Shown piece by piece: positions 1-10,281 of a stretch of DNA of 64,000 nucleotides. A model generated the notes under the pieces. That model worked only from the letters and a program-made list of their open reading frames with translations, did not search any database and had not been told where the DNA came from. This DNA is from an uncultured Pelagibacteraceae bacterium (GTDB lineage: Bacteria; Pseudomonadota; Alphaproteobacteria; Pelagibacterales; Pelagibacteraceae), in contig CACLAY010000002.1 in assembly GCA_902604975.1 (NCBI GenBank), forward strand, positions 124,001 through 188,000, read 5' to 3'. The position numbers and the translations under genes were made by a program. The number at the start of each line of letters is the position of its first letter. Within the stretch, counting starts at the first letter, position 1.

Positions 1-1
1 G

Positions 2-325
2 GAATGTGCAGTTGAGTCTCTTAAAGATAAAAGTTTTATAAAAAAATCTGTAAAACATAATTTAGATTGGGCTATTAAAATAAAAAAAATAATGAATTCT
101 TATAGCATTCAAACAAATGAAATTGGACCAAATTTTTTTCTTTTAGATTTTAAACGTTGTGAATTAAATGCAAGCTTTGTTGAAAAAAATCTTGAAAAAT
201 CAGGAATTATTCTTAGAGAGATGAATTCGTATGGTATTAAAAATTGCTTAAGGCTTACAATTGGAAATGTGAAAGAAAATATACTTTTTATTAAACAGAT
301 GAAAAAAATTTTTAAAAATGTTTAA
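2..325 (+). CDS. hisC: Histidinol-phosphate aminotransferase, C-terminal part (truncated by window start)
   Basis: Frame of the 92..325 ORF is open back to base 2 (ECAVESLKDKSFIKKSVKHNLDWAIKIKKIMNSYSIQTNEIGPNFFLLDF...LRLTIGNVKEN); C-terminal HisC-like motif; precedes tyrA. Confidence 0.75.
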   Translation, partial: ECAVESLKDKSFIKKSVKHNLDWAIKIKKIMNSYSIQTNEIGPNFFLLDFKRCELNASFVEKNLEKSGIILREMNSYGIKNCLRLTIGNVKENILFIKQMKKIFKNV

Positions 326-1217
326 AAATATATTAATCATTGGTTGTGGATTAATTGGATCTTCAATTTTAAGAGCATCTATAAATAAAAAAACTTCTAA
401 AAACTTTTTTGTCTTCGAAAAATCAAAAAAAAATATTAGAGAAATCAAAAAAATAAATAAAAAAATAATTATTTTAAAGAAATTAGATAATAAAATCTCA
501 GATAGTGATCTTATTATACTTGCAACTCCGATGAGTCAGTATGAAAGAGTTATCCCCTATTTAAATAAGTATTTAAGTAAAAAATCTTTAATTACCGATG
601 TAGGCTCCACAAAGGAAAATATTAGAAAATTAAAAAATAATTTCCTCTCAAAGTCACTTGACTGGATTATGAGTCATCCGATATCTGGATCAGAGGTAAG
701 TGGACCAAAGTTTGGAAGTGAAAGTCTATTTATTAATAAATGGTGTATAGTTTTTAGTGACAAAAACAAAATTAAACAAAAAAAATTGGTAAATTTTTGG
801 AAAAAGATTGGTTCTAAAGTAATAATTATGGATGAGAAAGTTCACGATAAGATATTTTCAATTACAAGCCATTTACCCCACTTAATAGCTTACAATTTAA
901 TAAAGACCGCCCAAGATTTTCAAAAAACTCAAAAAAAAGATGTAATTAAATTTAGTGCGGGAGGGTTAAGAGATTTTTCAAGGATAGCTGCATCAAATGA
1001 AATAATGTGGAGAGATATTTTTTTTAATAACAAAAAAAATGTTGTTAGTGCAATAAACTTATTTATCAAAAATTTAAAATCTTTTAAAAAAAATATTGAA
1101 AATTTAGATGACAATACATTGAGAAAAAAATTAGTAAATTCAAAAAAAGTAAGACAGCAAATATTGAATTTAAAACAAGATGTAGCGAAACCAGATTTTG
1201 GAAGAGATCAAAACTAA
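318..1217 (+). CDS. tyrA: Prephenate/cyclohexadienyl dehydrogenase
   Basis: N-terminal IIGCGLIGSSILRA NAD-binding motif, LITDVGSTK, MSHPISGSEVSGP. Confidence 0.88.
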   Translation: MFKNILIIGCGLIGSSILRASINKKTSKNFFVFEKSKKNIREIKKINKKIIILKKLDNKISDSDLIILATPMSQYERVIPYLNKYLSKKSLITDVGSTKENIRKLKNNFLSKSLDWIMSHPISGSEVSGPKFGSESLFINKWCIVFSDKNKIKQKKLVNFWKKIGSKVIIMDEKVHDKIFSITSHLPHLIAYNLIKTAQDFQKTQKKDVIKFSAGGLRDFSRIAASNEIMWRDIFFNNKKNVVSAINLFIKNLKSFKKNIENLDDNTLRKKLVNSKKVRQQILNLKQDVAKPDFGRDQN

Positions 1218-1969
1218 ATCGATATAATTTTAATTACTTTTAAATTTGTAGTCTTTTCAATTAATTTAATAGTTTTTATTATTGGCATTATTATTACTTT
1301 TCTTTTTGGACCATATGCATGAATTAATTCTTTTGTATTTAAACAAACTGCAACATGTCCTTTCCAAAAAATAATATCTCCTTTCTTAAATACTCTTTTA
1401 TTCCTAACACCTTTCTTGATTTTAACTTGATCTTTTGTATCTCTAGGAAAGAACTTATGGTTATATTTGTAAAAAATTTGGAGTAATGCCGAACAATCAA
1501 TACCTTCAAAAGTTTTGCCACCCCATTTATATTTAATATTCAAAAAAAGTTTTAATATTTTACTAAAATTATAATTTCTTTTATTTAATCTTTGTAATTC
1601 ATTTAATTTTATCCATTTATTCTTTTCAAACATCACAAAGTTATTTTTTTTATTTAAAATCTGAATTTCAGATGAAAATGGAAGGTATTTTTTTGTTAAA
1701 AATTTAATATTTTTTTTTGGTTTATTATAAATCTTTGATTTTAATATACTGACTTTGTGGGTTTTGTTTAAAACTTTATTAAATTTTTTGATTTTTATAA
1801 AACCTAAGTAATCGTCAAAATCAGTTCTGATCTTAAAAAAATCTTTCTTTTTTCCAATTATCCTAAATTTTTCACCATAAATTAATTGTGTACTTATATT
1901 TGATTTCTTTGAGGCCAGCTCATAAACATTTAAATAGGAATTCTTACAGAAATAGCTATTTTGAAACAA
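1214..1969 (-). CDS. NlpC/P60 family cell-wall peptidase with SH3-like N-terminus
   Basis: YKWGGKTFEGIDCSALLQ ... FKKGDIIFWKGHVAVCL ... HAYGP; Cys/His NlpC/P60 signature. Confidence 0.8.
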   Translation of the reverse strand: MFQNSYFCKNSYLNVYELASKKSNISTQLIYGEKFRIIGKKKDFFKIRTDFDDYLGFIKIKKFNKVLNKTHKVSILKSKIYNKPKKNIKFLTKKYLPFSSEIQILNKKNNFVMFEKNKWIKLNELQRLNKRNYNFSKILKLFLNIKYKWGGKTFEGIDCSALLQIFYKYNHKFFPRDTKDQVKIKKGVRNKRVFKKGDIIFWKGHVAVCLNTKELIHAYGPKRKVIIMPIIKTIKLIEKTTNLKVIKIISI

Positions 1970-3344
1970 TTTTAATTTTATTCCTTATAAACCAAAGACA
2001 AATTAGTGATGGTATCACCATTACAGTTGTTATTATAAAAAATGTACCCCAGTCCCCATTTAGCCAATCTACTAGTGCACCTGATGAAGAGGCAAGGGTA
2101 GTTCTTCCAGCAGTTCCAATGGATGCTAATAATGCATATTGAGTTGCAGTATAGGTCCTATCTACTAATAAAGAAATAAAAGCAACAAATGCAACTGTTG
2201 CAAATGCAGCTGTTATATCATCAGCTATCACAGCTATTGCAAATAATAATTCTGATTTACCTGTCCAGGCCAATAATGCGAAAAGTAAATTAGTTACAGC
2301 CATCAAACCTCCAGCAAAAAACATAGTTTTGACTGTTCCAGCTCTCATCGCCATTACACCACCTATTAAAGTGAAAACTACGGTTGTTATCCATCCTAAT
2401 CCTTTAGAATAAATTGCTATTTGTCCTTTTGAAAATCCAATTTCTTTATAAAAAACAATAGACATACGTCCTAAAAATGCCTCTCCTATTTTAAATAAAA
2501 ACACAAATCCCAATATCCCAACTGCAATTGCAAAACCATTTTTCTTGAAAAAACTTATTATTGGTCCACCAATAGTTCCCGAAATGTAAGCAATAAAATT
2601 TGTTAAAACATTATTTGATCCAAGCTTGTTTATAATCATTTGATCTGTTTCTTTTTGATTATTTTGTCTGTTATTATCAATTGGTTCATGAACAAACATT
2701 AAACAAATATTCATTAAAATAATTAAAACACCTAAAACTAAAAAAGTAGCTTGCCAATAATCTGCTACTCCCATATTTTGAAAAACTTCAGCTGTAAATA
2801 ATGCTACAACGCCTCCTAATTTATAACCAGTCCACCATCCAACTACTGCCATAGCTGCACCTGCTGCCATGGATTTGCCCTCATTTGCATTAATTTGTTC
2901 AATTCTTAACGCATCAACAGTTATATCTTGGGTTGCAGAAGCTATTGCAATTATTAATCCAACACTAATCAAAAGTGCTAAATTTTGTGTAGGATTTATA
3001 AAACTCCAAACTATCAAGCTGAGTAAAATGATTAACTGCATTAAGACGATCCAACCTCGTCTATGTCCTAATTTTTTTGTCAAAAGTGGAATTTGTATTC
3101 TATCAATTATTGGAGCCCATAAATAATTAAATGCATACACACCAAATATTAATCCTGCCCAACCAATTGTTGATCTACTTAACCCCTCCTCTTTTAACCA
3201 AAGACTTAGGCTGCTTGCAATTAATACCCAAGGAAAACCACTTATTGCTCCAAGAAGCAATATTCTCAACATTCTAATATCTTTATAAACTAATAAAGAT
3301 TCTACCCAGGTTTGTTTAGTTTCAGACATTAATATTTTCTCCAA
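1956..3344 (-). CDS. MFS transporter, AmpG/PAT-like
   Basis: 12-TM-like hydrophobic protein, GAISGFPWVLIASSLSLWLKEEGLSRSTIGW and PIIDRIQIPLLTKKLGHRRGWI typical of AmpG-type permeases. Confidence 0.75.
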   Translation of the reverse strand: MEKILMSETKQTWVESLLVYKDIRMLRILLLGAISGFPWVLIASSLSLWLKEEGLSRSTIGWAGLIFGVYAFNYLWAPIIDRIQIPLLTKKLGHRRGWIVLMQLIILLSLIVWSFINPTQNLALLISVGLIIAIASATQDITVDALRIEQINANEGKSMAAGAAMAVVGWWTGYKLGGVVALFTAEVFQNMGVADYWQATFLVLGVLIILMNICLMFVHEPIDNNRQNNQKETDQMIINKLGSNNVLTNFIAYISGTIGGPIISFFKKNGFAIAVGILGFVFLFKIGEAFLGRMSIVFYKEIGFSKGQIAIYSKGLGWITTVVFTLIGGVMAMRAGTVKTMFFAGGLMAVTNLLFALLAWTGKSELLFAIAVIADDITAAFATVAFVAFISLLVDRTYTATQYALLASIGTAGRTTLASSSGALVDWLNGDWGTFFIITTVMVIPSLICLWFIRNKIKIVSK

Positions 3345-4777
3345 AAAGATGGAATAAATAATACTAATACAGCAAACAATTCTAATCTACCTAAAATCAT
3401 CGCTAAACTTAAAACCCACTTAGAAAAATCAGATAAATTTGAAAAATTACCGTTTGGACCAATAATATCACCTAAACCAGGGCCTACATTTGATATTGAA
3501 GTGGCTGCAGCTGATATTGAGGTTGTCAAATCTAAACCGCTTGTTGATAAAAGGGCGGTTATAACAAAAAAAATTACAACATATAAAAATATAAAAGATA
3601 TTATTGATGCTAAAAATTTTTCATCAATATTATTATTTTCATATTTTATTTTGAATATACCTCTTGGATAAATTATTTTCTTTAGTTGTACATTAATAAA
3701 TTGAAATAAAATTTGGACTCTAAATATTTTAATACCACAAGCTGTAGATCCTGCACATCCACCGATGAACATAAGAATAAGAAAATAAATTAGCGGAAAT
3801 TGACCCCAATCACTAAAGTTTTGAGTTACATAACCAGTTCCAGTTAAGATTGATATTACATTAAATACAACTGACCTAATACTGGTATCAAAAAAACTTT
3901 GATTTTTTGTTAATAGATATAGATACATTAAAAGAATTGAAAAAAGGACAATCTTCATAAAAGTTTTAATTTGCGCATCGTTAAAAAATATTTTTTTGTC
4001 TCCATTTAAATATTTGATATAGGCAATAAATGGTATACTTCCTAAAATTATAAATATAATTGATGTAAATTCAATAAGTGGACTATTAAAATAGCCAATA
4101 GACTCATTATAATTTGAGAAACCTCCTGTTGCAATTGTTGTCATCGAGTGAACAATACTATCAAAAAAATTCATACCAAATATTTTATAAAAAAATGCAC
4201 ATATAGAAGTTAATCCGGAATATACTAATATTAATCTCATCGCTATCTCTTTTGATCTAGGTAAAATTTTTTCTGGGGTATCACTCGTGGATATAATAAA
4301 CAACTGCATTCCACCAATATTCATAAGTGGCATTAAAGTAATTGCCATGACTATGATACCAATTCCACCTAACCATTGAAGCATTCCCCTCCAAAGTAAG
4401 ATACTTTTTGGAGTTTCATTTAAATTAGTAATTATAGTTGATCCAGTTGTAGTAATACCTGACATACTCTCAAAAAAAGCGTCTGTAGCACTCAAATTTA
4501 TCTCAGAAAATATAAATGGAAGTGAACCAAATACTGCAATACTCAACCAAGATAATGCTGTTAAAAGAAAAGCCTGAGGTAAGCTAATTTTTTTATTATG
4601 ATCTAAATTTGATAGTAAAAAAAGAATTCCAAATATAACAGTTACAATTCCAGAACTTATAAAACTAGAATCAAGTTCATCATAAAAAAACTGTGTTAAA
4701 ATTGGCGCAATCATCGATAAACCTAAAATAATTTGTAAAATTCCTAGGGTAAAAAAAACTGTTTTATAATTGGACAT
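3329..4777 (-). CDS. trkH: Trk-type potassium uptake protein TrkH
   Basis: ESMSGITTTGSTII, IATGGFSNYNESIGYF, GTGYVTQNFSDWG, ISNVGPGLGDIIGP filter-loop motifs. Confidence 0.88.
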   Translation of the reverse strand: MSNYKTVFFTLGILQIILGLSMIAPILTQFFYDELDSSFISSGIVTVIFGILFLLSNLDHNKKISLPQAFLLTALSWLSIAVFGSLPFIFSEINLSATDAFFESMSGITTTGSTIITNLNETPKSILLWRGMLQWLGGIGIIVMAITLMPLMNIGGMQLFIISTSDTPEKILPRSKEIAMRLILVYSGLTSICAFFYKIFGMNFFDSIVHSMTTIATGGFSNYNESIGYFNSPLIEFTSIIFIILGSIPFIAYIKYLNGDKKIFFNDAQIKTFMKIVLFSILLMYLYLLTKNQSFFDTSIRSVVFNVISILTGTGYVTQNFSDWGQFPLIYFLILMFIGGCAGSTACGIKIFRVQILFQFINVQLKKIIYPRGIFKIKYENNNIDEKFLASIISFIFLYVVIFFVITALLSTSGLDLTTSISAAATSISNVGPGLGDIIGPNGNFSNLSDFSKWVLSLAMILGRLELFAVLVLFIPSFWRKY

Positions 4778-4863
4778 TTTGATTGGACATTATTTTATGG
4801 TAAATAAATTTCAACTCTATAAGAATTATTAAAAACGTTATTTTATAGGCTGTTTAATTAGAA

Positions 4864-6432
4864 GTGATAGATAAAACTAACATAGACAAAACAAACGCTT
4901 GGCCCTTTGTTGAAGCAAAAAAGCTTCTAAGAGAGAGAAAAAAAAATATTGAAAATAAGGGAAAAATTATTCTTCAAACAGGGTATGGTCCTAGTGGTTT
5001 ACCACATATTGGTACTTTCGGTGAAGTGGCAAGAACCACAATGATTGTTAATGCTCTAAATCATTTATCAGATCTCCCTAAAGAGATAATCACTTTTTCT
5101 GACGATATGGATGGACTTAGGAAAGTCCCTGAAAATATTCCCAATCCAGGAAAACTTAAAGAAAATCTTCATAAACCTTTAACTCAAGTTCCAGATCCTT
5201 TTGGAAAATTTAACAGTTTTGGTGAACATAATAATGAAATGTTAAAAAATTTCTTAGATAAATTTAAGTTTGAATACAGTTTTAAAAGTTCATCAGTTTT
5301 ATATAGGTCTGGTTTTTTTAATGATGCATTAAAATTAATTTTAGAAAATTATGAAGGAATAATGAATATAATTATTCCTACTCTTGGCAAAGAAAGACAA
5401 AAGACATATTCTCCATTTTTACCAATATGTCCAGATACAGGGGTTGTATTAGAGATACCAGTCTCAGAATTAGATACTAAAAATTCAAAAATAATTTTTG
5501 ATAATAACGGAAAAAAATTAGAACAAAGTGTTTTAGATGGAAATTGTAAATTACAATGGAAAGTAGATTGGGCTATGAGATGGTATGCCCTAGATGTAGA
5601 TTTCGAAATGTATGGGAAGGATTTAATTGAGAGTGCAATTTTATCAACAAAAATCATAAAGTTATTAGGGAAATTAAATCCATCTGGATTTGCATATGAG
5701 TTATTTTTAGATGAAAAAGGTGAAAAAATATCTAAGTCAAAAGGAAATGGTATTACCATCGATCAATGGTTAGAATACGCATCACCTGAAAGTCTTTCCT
5801 TATATATGTACCAGAATCCAAGAAGAGCAAAAAAACTTTATAGAGAAGTAGTACCAAAGGCTGTGGATGAATATCTTGATTTTATTGAAAAAGGTAAAAC
5901 TCAAAACGAACTTCAAAAACTAATGAACCCTGTTTGGCATGTTCATAATTCAAAGTTACCAGAGGAAAATTCAATTATGTCCTTTTCAATGCTATTAAAT
6001 TTAGTTGAGACCAGCAATGCTGATAGTAAAGAATTACTTTGGAAGTTTGTTAAGAAATATAAGAAAGATATTAATGAGGATATGCATCCAATTTTTGACA
6101 AATTAATATCTTATGCAATTAAATATTTTAATGACGTTATAAAATCCAAAAAAATATATAAAAAACCAAATGAAAGTGAAAAAATTGCTTTGGACGCTTT
6201 AGTAATCTCTTTAGATAACTGCAATGATGCAATGAAACCAGAGGACATTCAGACTACAATTTATACAGTTGGCAAAGAGAATGGCTATAAAGAAAATTTG
6301 CGTGATTGGTTCAAGTTAATATATGAGGTAGTTTTTGGAGTAGAAAATGGACCGCGATTTGGTTTTTTTATAAGCTTTTTTGGGGTCCAAGAAACTAAAG
6401 AATTAATAAAAAGTAAATTAGAAAATGTTTAA
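4864..6432 (+). CDS. lysS: Lysyl-tRNA synthetase, class I
   Basis: GYGPSGLPHIGTFGEV (HIGH-like) and KISKSKGN (KMSKS-like), archaeal-type class I LysRS; GTG start. Confidence 0.88.
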   Translation: MIDKTNIDKTNAWPFVEAKKLLRERKKNIENKGKIILQTGYGPSGLPHIGTFGEVARTTMIVNALNHLSDLPKEIITFSDDMDGLRKVPENIPNPGKLKENLHKPLTQVPDPFGKFNSFGEHNNEMLKNFLDKFKFEYSFKSSSVLYRSGFFNDALKLILENYEGIMNIIIPTLGKERQKTYSPFLPICPDTGVVLEIPVSELDTKNSKIIFDNNGKKLEQSVLDGNCKLQWKVDWAMRWYALDVDFEMYGKDLIESAILSTKIIKLLGKLNPSGFAYELFLDEKGEKISKSKGNGITIDQWLEYASPESLSLYMYQNPRRAKKLYREVVPKAVDEYLDFIEKGKTQNELQKLMNPVWHVHNSKLPEENSIMSFSMLLNLVETSNADSKELLWKFVKKYKKDINEDMHPIFDKLISYAIKYFNDVIKSKKIYKKPNESEKIALDALVISLDNCNDAMKPEDIQTTIYTVGKENGYKENLRDWFKLIYEVVFGVENGPRFGFFISFFGVQETKELIKSKLENV

Positions 6433-7465
6433 TATTTTAAGACCTTTAATTTTTAAATTTAGCCCTGAAGTAGCTCACTCTTTAGCAATAAAAGCACTAA
6501 AGTTAAATAATATTCCTTACTCAAAACCTAAAGATAATCATATTTTAGAAACAACTTTTTGTGAAAAAAAATTATCTTCACCAATTGGTGTTGCTGCTGG
6601 GTTTGATAAAAATGCTGAAGTATATAATCCACTGTTTTATCTTGGATTTGGATTTGTTGAAGTAGGGACAATTACTCCAAAGCCTCAATTTGGCAACCCT
6701 AAACCAAGAGTTTTTAGACTTGAAGAAGATGAAGCTCTTATAAATAGATTAGGTTTTAATAATTCTGGCTCAGAAGAAATTAGCAAGAGAATTAAGGAAA
6801 ATAATAAAAAAGGTTTTTTAGGAATAAATATTGGACCAAATAAAGACTCTACTAATAGAATTGATGATTATTTAATTTGTTTTCGTAAATTTTATAATTT
6901 AGCTGATTATATAACTATAAATATTTCCTCACCAAATACAGAAAATTTAAGAGACTTTCATAACCAGGATGAATTAAATTCATTGATTGACAAACTAAAA
7001 AATGAAAAAAAAAAATTGAATTCAAACATTCCATTAGCAATAAAAGTTTCACCCGATCTTAATGACGATCAAATTAATGAAGTATCTAAGATCATTATGG
7101 AGCAAGAAATAGAAATTATTATTGTTTCCAATACCACAGATAAGAATAGAGAAAATTTAAAAAATATAAATAAATTAGAAAAAGGTGGACTGTCAGGTAA
7201 ACCAATTGAAAAGATTTCAAACGAGGCAATTTCTAAATTTTATAAAATTCTAAAAGATAAAACAAAAATAATAGGAGTGGGTGGTGTTAGTAATGGACAA
7301 GATGCTTTTGAAAAAATCATTTCTGGTGCAACACTCGTTCAATTATATACTGGAATGGTTTATAGAGGTCCTCGTATAGCTTCAAAAATAAGTACAGAAT
7401 TAATTGATTTATTAAAAAATAAGGGGTTTAAAAATGTTTCAGAGGCCATTGGAACTAAAAATTAA
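6425..7465 (+). CDS. pyrD: Dihydroorotate dehydrogenase (quinone)
   Basis: LSSPIGVAAGFDKNAEVYNPL, VEVGTITPKPQFGNPKPRVFRL, NISSPNTENLR, GVGGVSNGQDAFEKI. Confidence 0.93.
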   Translation: MFNILRPLIFKFSPEVAHSLAIKALKLNNIPYSKPKDNHILETTFCEKKLSSPIGVAAGFDKNAEVYNPLFYLGFGFVEVGTITPKPQFGNPKPRVFRLEEDEALINRLGFNNSGSEEISKRIKENNKKGFLGINIGPNKDSTNRIDDYLICFRKFYNLADYITINISSPNTENLRDFHNQDELNSLIDKLKNEKKKLNSNIPLAIKVSPDLNDDQINEVSKIIMEQEIEIIIVSNTTDKNRENLKNINKLEKGGLSGKPIEKISNEAISKFYKILKDKTKIIGVGGVSNGQDAFEKIISGATLVQLYTGMVYRGPRIASKISTELIDLLKNKGFKNVSEAIGTKN

Positions 7466-7467
7466 TC

Positions 7468-7496
7468 TTGACGTGGTAAGATTCAGATCCTATACA
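7468..7496 (+). promoter_or_regulatory. Candidate sigma70-type promoter for rpmB
   Basis: TTGACG (7468-7473), 17-nt spacer, TATACA (7491-7496), 12 nt before ATG. Confidence 0.65.
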
Positions 7497-7508
7497 GGCT
7501 CATAATTA

Positions 7509-7790
7509 ATGTCTAAAAAATGTGAACTTACTGGAAAAATCCCACTCAAGGGTCATAACGTTAGTCATGCTAACAATAAGACTAAAAGAAGATTTCTTCC
7601 AAATTTAAAAAAAGTTAAATTTAAAAGTGAACTACTTAAAAGAAGTTTAAGATTAAACGTATCGAATGCCGGGGTTAGATCAGTAGATAAAAAAGGTAGT
7701 TTTGATCAATTCCTTATTTCAGCCAAGTCTAGAGATTTATCATTAAGACTAAAAAAATTAAAAAAATCCTTAGTCAATAAATCTGCATAA
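7509..7790 (+). CDS. rpmB: 50S ribosomal protein L28
   Basis: [34 protein letters not shown]28 signature. Confidence 0.95.
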   Translation: MSKKCELTGKIPLKGHNVSHANNKTKRRFLPNLKKVKFKSELLKRSLRLNVSNAGVRSVDKKGSFDQFLISAKSRDLSLRLKKLKKSLVNKSA

Positions 7791-8338
7791 TGAGTAAAGT
7801 ATTTTTAACACTCTCATTTTTAATGGGATTGGTTGTTTTAGCGTCTAATTATTTAGTCCAATTCCCAATTAAATATTATGGTCTTCAAGAAATTCTTACA
7901 TATGGAGCATTCAGTTATCCAATAGCTTTTTTAATAACTGATCTAGCAAATAGATCTTTTGGTAAATTAGTTGCTAGAAAAATTGTATATATAGGATTTA
8001 CAATAGGTATTTTATTTACACTAATTTTCTCAACAAATTTTGCCGATTTAATCTCAGTAAGAATAGCAATTGGTTCAGGAACAGCATTTATTATTGCTCA
8101 ATTATTGGATGTACAAATATTTGATCAATTAAGACAAAAAAAGTGGTTTATTGCGCCACTTGCCTCTTCATTAATTGGTTCTACCGTTGATACATTTTTA
8201 TTCTTTTCGATTTCATTTTATGGAACAGGAATACCTTGGGTGACACTGTCTTTAGGAGATTTAGCAGTGAAGATTTTTGTAGCTTTAGTAATGTTGATAC
8301 CTTTTAGATTATTATTAGGTACCTTAAAAGCTGCTTAA
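7790..8338 (+). CDS. VUT family queuosine-precursor transporter (YhhQ-like)
   Basis: Multi-TM; LTYGAFSYPIAFLITDLANRSFGKLVARKIVY; QIFDQLRQKKWFIAPLASSLIGSTVDTFLFF. Confidence 0.8.
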   Translation: MSKVFLTLSFLMGLVVLASNYLVQFPIKYYGLQEILTYGAFSYPIAFLITDLANRSFGKLVARKIVYIGFTIGILFTLIFSTNFADLISVRIAIGSGTAFIIAQLLDVQIFDQLRQKKWFIAPLASSLIGSTVDTFLFFSISFYGTGIPWVTLSLGDLAVKIFVALVMLIPFRLLLGTLKAA

Positions 8339-8339
8339 C

Positions 8340-9404
8340 TCAAATTTTTGGCTCTTGTTGCGTCATGCAATGAATAGCCCCAAAACCCCAAATCAAATCA
8401 CTACAATCAATACCAATAACTTTTCTATTTGTAAAAAATTTTCTAAAAATTTTTAAAACCTTTTTGTCTTCTTTCACATTAAATACTGGAACCAAGACTG
8501 TTTTATTACTTATGAAAAAATTTAAATAACTTGCTGGGACACGAGTTTTGTCTATGACAACTGGGCTTGGCATAGGAATTTTTATAATTTTTAATTTTTT
8601 TCCATTTTCATCGTGACTTTTACCCAATATTTTTAAATTTTCTTTAAGAGCTTTATAATTTTTATCTAATCTATTATTTTCTACAGCTATCATAATTGTA
8701 CTTTTAGAAACAAATCTTGCGATATCATCGACGTGCCCGTGTGTGTCATCTCCAATAATTCCTTTATTAAGCCAAATAAAATTTTTTGCATTTAAATATT
8801 TTGAAAATAGATTTTCGTAATCAATTTTTTTGAATCCTTTATTTCTCACTTGTTTACTACTTAATAAGCACTCCTTTGTCAGCAATATAGAGCCTGATCC
8901 ATTGTTATCAAATGCACCCCCTTCCATTACGACTCTTACAAATTTTTTTGAATTTACTTTTTTAGGTAAAATACTTTTAATATTCAAATATTTACTAATA
9001 AGGCTATTGATTTTGTTATCATTTTTGAAATTTTTATATTTTGACCAGGCATTGAATTTAAAATCGAGCATGGTCTTTTTTCTTTTTTTTTTGTTGACTA
9101 AAAATATTGGCCCAGAATCTCTTAACCAAAGTCTGTCTGTTTTAAGTTTATGAAATTTAATGTTGGATATATTGCAACCTATTTTTTTTAAATATATTCT
9201 TGTGGTACCAATACTTTTGGTATTATTGACTAATAAATGTACTTTTTGATGTTTTGTTAAATATTTTATTATTTTTCCAACTACATTTGGAATTTTTTCA
9301 AATAATCCAGGCCAATCATTTTTATTATGAGGCCACGACATCCAAACTGATTTTTGAGGCTCCCATTCTGCTGGCATTCTAAATTCATCTATTTTTTTAC
9401 TCAT
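8340..9404 (-). CDS. aguA: Agmatine deiminase
   Basis: RMPAEWEPQKSVWMSWPHNKNDWPG; VMEGGAFDNNGSGSILLTKECLL; DDTHGHVDDIARF; GAIHCMTQQEP. Confidence 0.9.
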   Translation of the reverse strand: MSKKIDEFRMPAEWEPQKSVWMSWPHNKNDWPGLFEKIPNVVGKIIKYLTKHQKVHLLVNNTKSIGTTRIYLKKIGCNISNIKFHKLKTDRLWLRDSGPIFLVNKKKRKKTMLDFKFNAWSKYKNFKNDNKINSLISKYLNIKSILPKKVNSKKFVRVVMEGGAFDNNGSGSILLTKECLLSSKQVRNKGFKKIDYENLFSKYLNAKNFIWLNKGIIGDDTHGHVDDIARFVSKSTIMIAVENNRLDKNYKALKENLKILGKSHDENGKKLKIIKIPMPSPVVIDKTRVPASYLNFFISNKTVLVPVFNVKEDKKVLKIFRKFFTNRKVIGIDCSDLIWGFGAIHCMTQQEPKI

Positions 9405-10278
9405 CTTTAGGATTTTTGAGAATATCTCTATAAAATTCAGTTCTTCTATCTCTTAAAAAAGGCCAGTGCTGTCTAGCAGTATCTATTTTTTTATAATCTA
9501 CTTCACAAACTAAAATATCTTCTTTTTTATTTCCTGCTTTTGCAATTATTTTACCACTAGGATCTATCATCATTGAATTACCCCAAAATTCAATTTTTTT
9601 TTTTCCTTTTTTTTCAACACCAACTCTATTTATAGCAGCCACATAAGTTCCATTAGCAATAGCATGAGATTTTTGCATTGTGATCCAAGATTCTAATTGA
9701 GATTTTCCAAATTTCTTTTTTTCCTTTGGGTGCCATCCAATAGCAGTAGGATAAAAAATAATTTGAGCCCCTTTTAAAGCTGTTAATCTTGCTGCTTCGG
9801 GGAACCATTGATCCCAACATATAAGAGGACCTATCTTGCCAAATTTAGTTTTCACACTTTTGAAACCTAGGTCTCCAGGACTGAAATAAAATTTTTCATA
9901 ATACCCGGGGTCATCAGGTATGTGCATCTTACGATATTTAGATAGAATATTACCATTTTCATTAATAATGATACTAGTGTTATGATAAAACCCAGATGTT
10001 TTTTTTTCGAACATAGTAATATTCAATACAACACCAAGCTCCTTTGCTAAATCGCAAAATATTCCAGAGATTTTTCCTGGAATTTTTTCTGCTAATCTAA
10101 AATTTGAATGACTTTCTGTTTGGCAAAAGTAATTAGTCAAAAATAGTTCTGGTAGACATATTATCTTTGCCTTTTTCCTTGCAGCTTTTTTAATATTTTT
10201 TATAGCTAAATCAATATTAGATTGAATTGTCCCTAAAGATTTACTTTGTATTAAACCAATTTTGATTTTTTTGATCAT
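9397..10278 (-). CDS. aguB: N-carbamoylputrescine amidase (nitrilase superfamily)
   Basis: ICLPELFLTNYFCQTE, YRKMHIPDDPGYYEKFYFSPGD, GPLICWDQWFPEAARL; next to aguA. Confidence 0.9.
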   Translation of the reverse strand: MIKKIKIGLIQSKSLGTIQSNIDLAIKNIKKAARKKAKIICLPELFLTNYFCQTESHSNFRLAEKIPGKISGIFCDLAKELGVVLNITMFEKKTSGFYHNTSIIINENGNILSKYRKMHIPDDPGYYEKFYFSPGDLGFKSVKTKFGKIGPLICWDQWFPEAARLTALKGAQIIFYPTAIGWHPKEKKKFGKSQLESWITMQKSHAIANGTYVAAINRVGVEKKGKKKIEFWGNSMMIDPSGKIIAKAGNKKEDILVCEVDYKKIDTARQHWPFLRDRRTEFYRDILKNPKDE

Positions 10279-10281
10279 TAA

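Noticed and set aside
248-448. Minus-strand ORF overlapping hisC/tyrA junction (and similar shadow ORFs, e.g. 929..1114, 5349..5759, 8830..9153, 15732..15983, 53372..53674)
   Set aside because: Antisense to clearly conserved genes, low-complexity F/L/S-rich translations typical of shadow frames in AT-rich genomes
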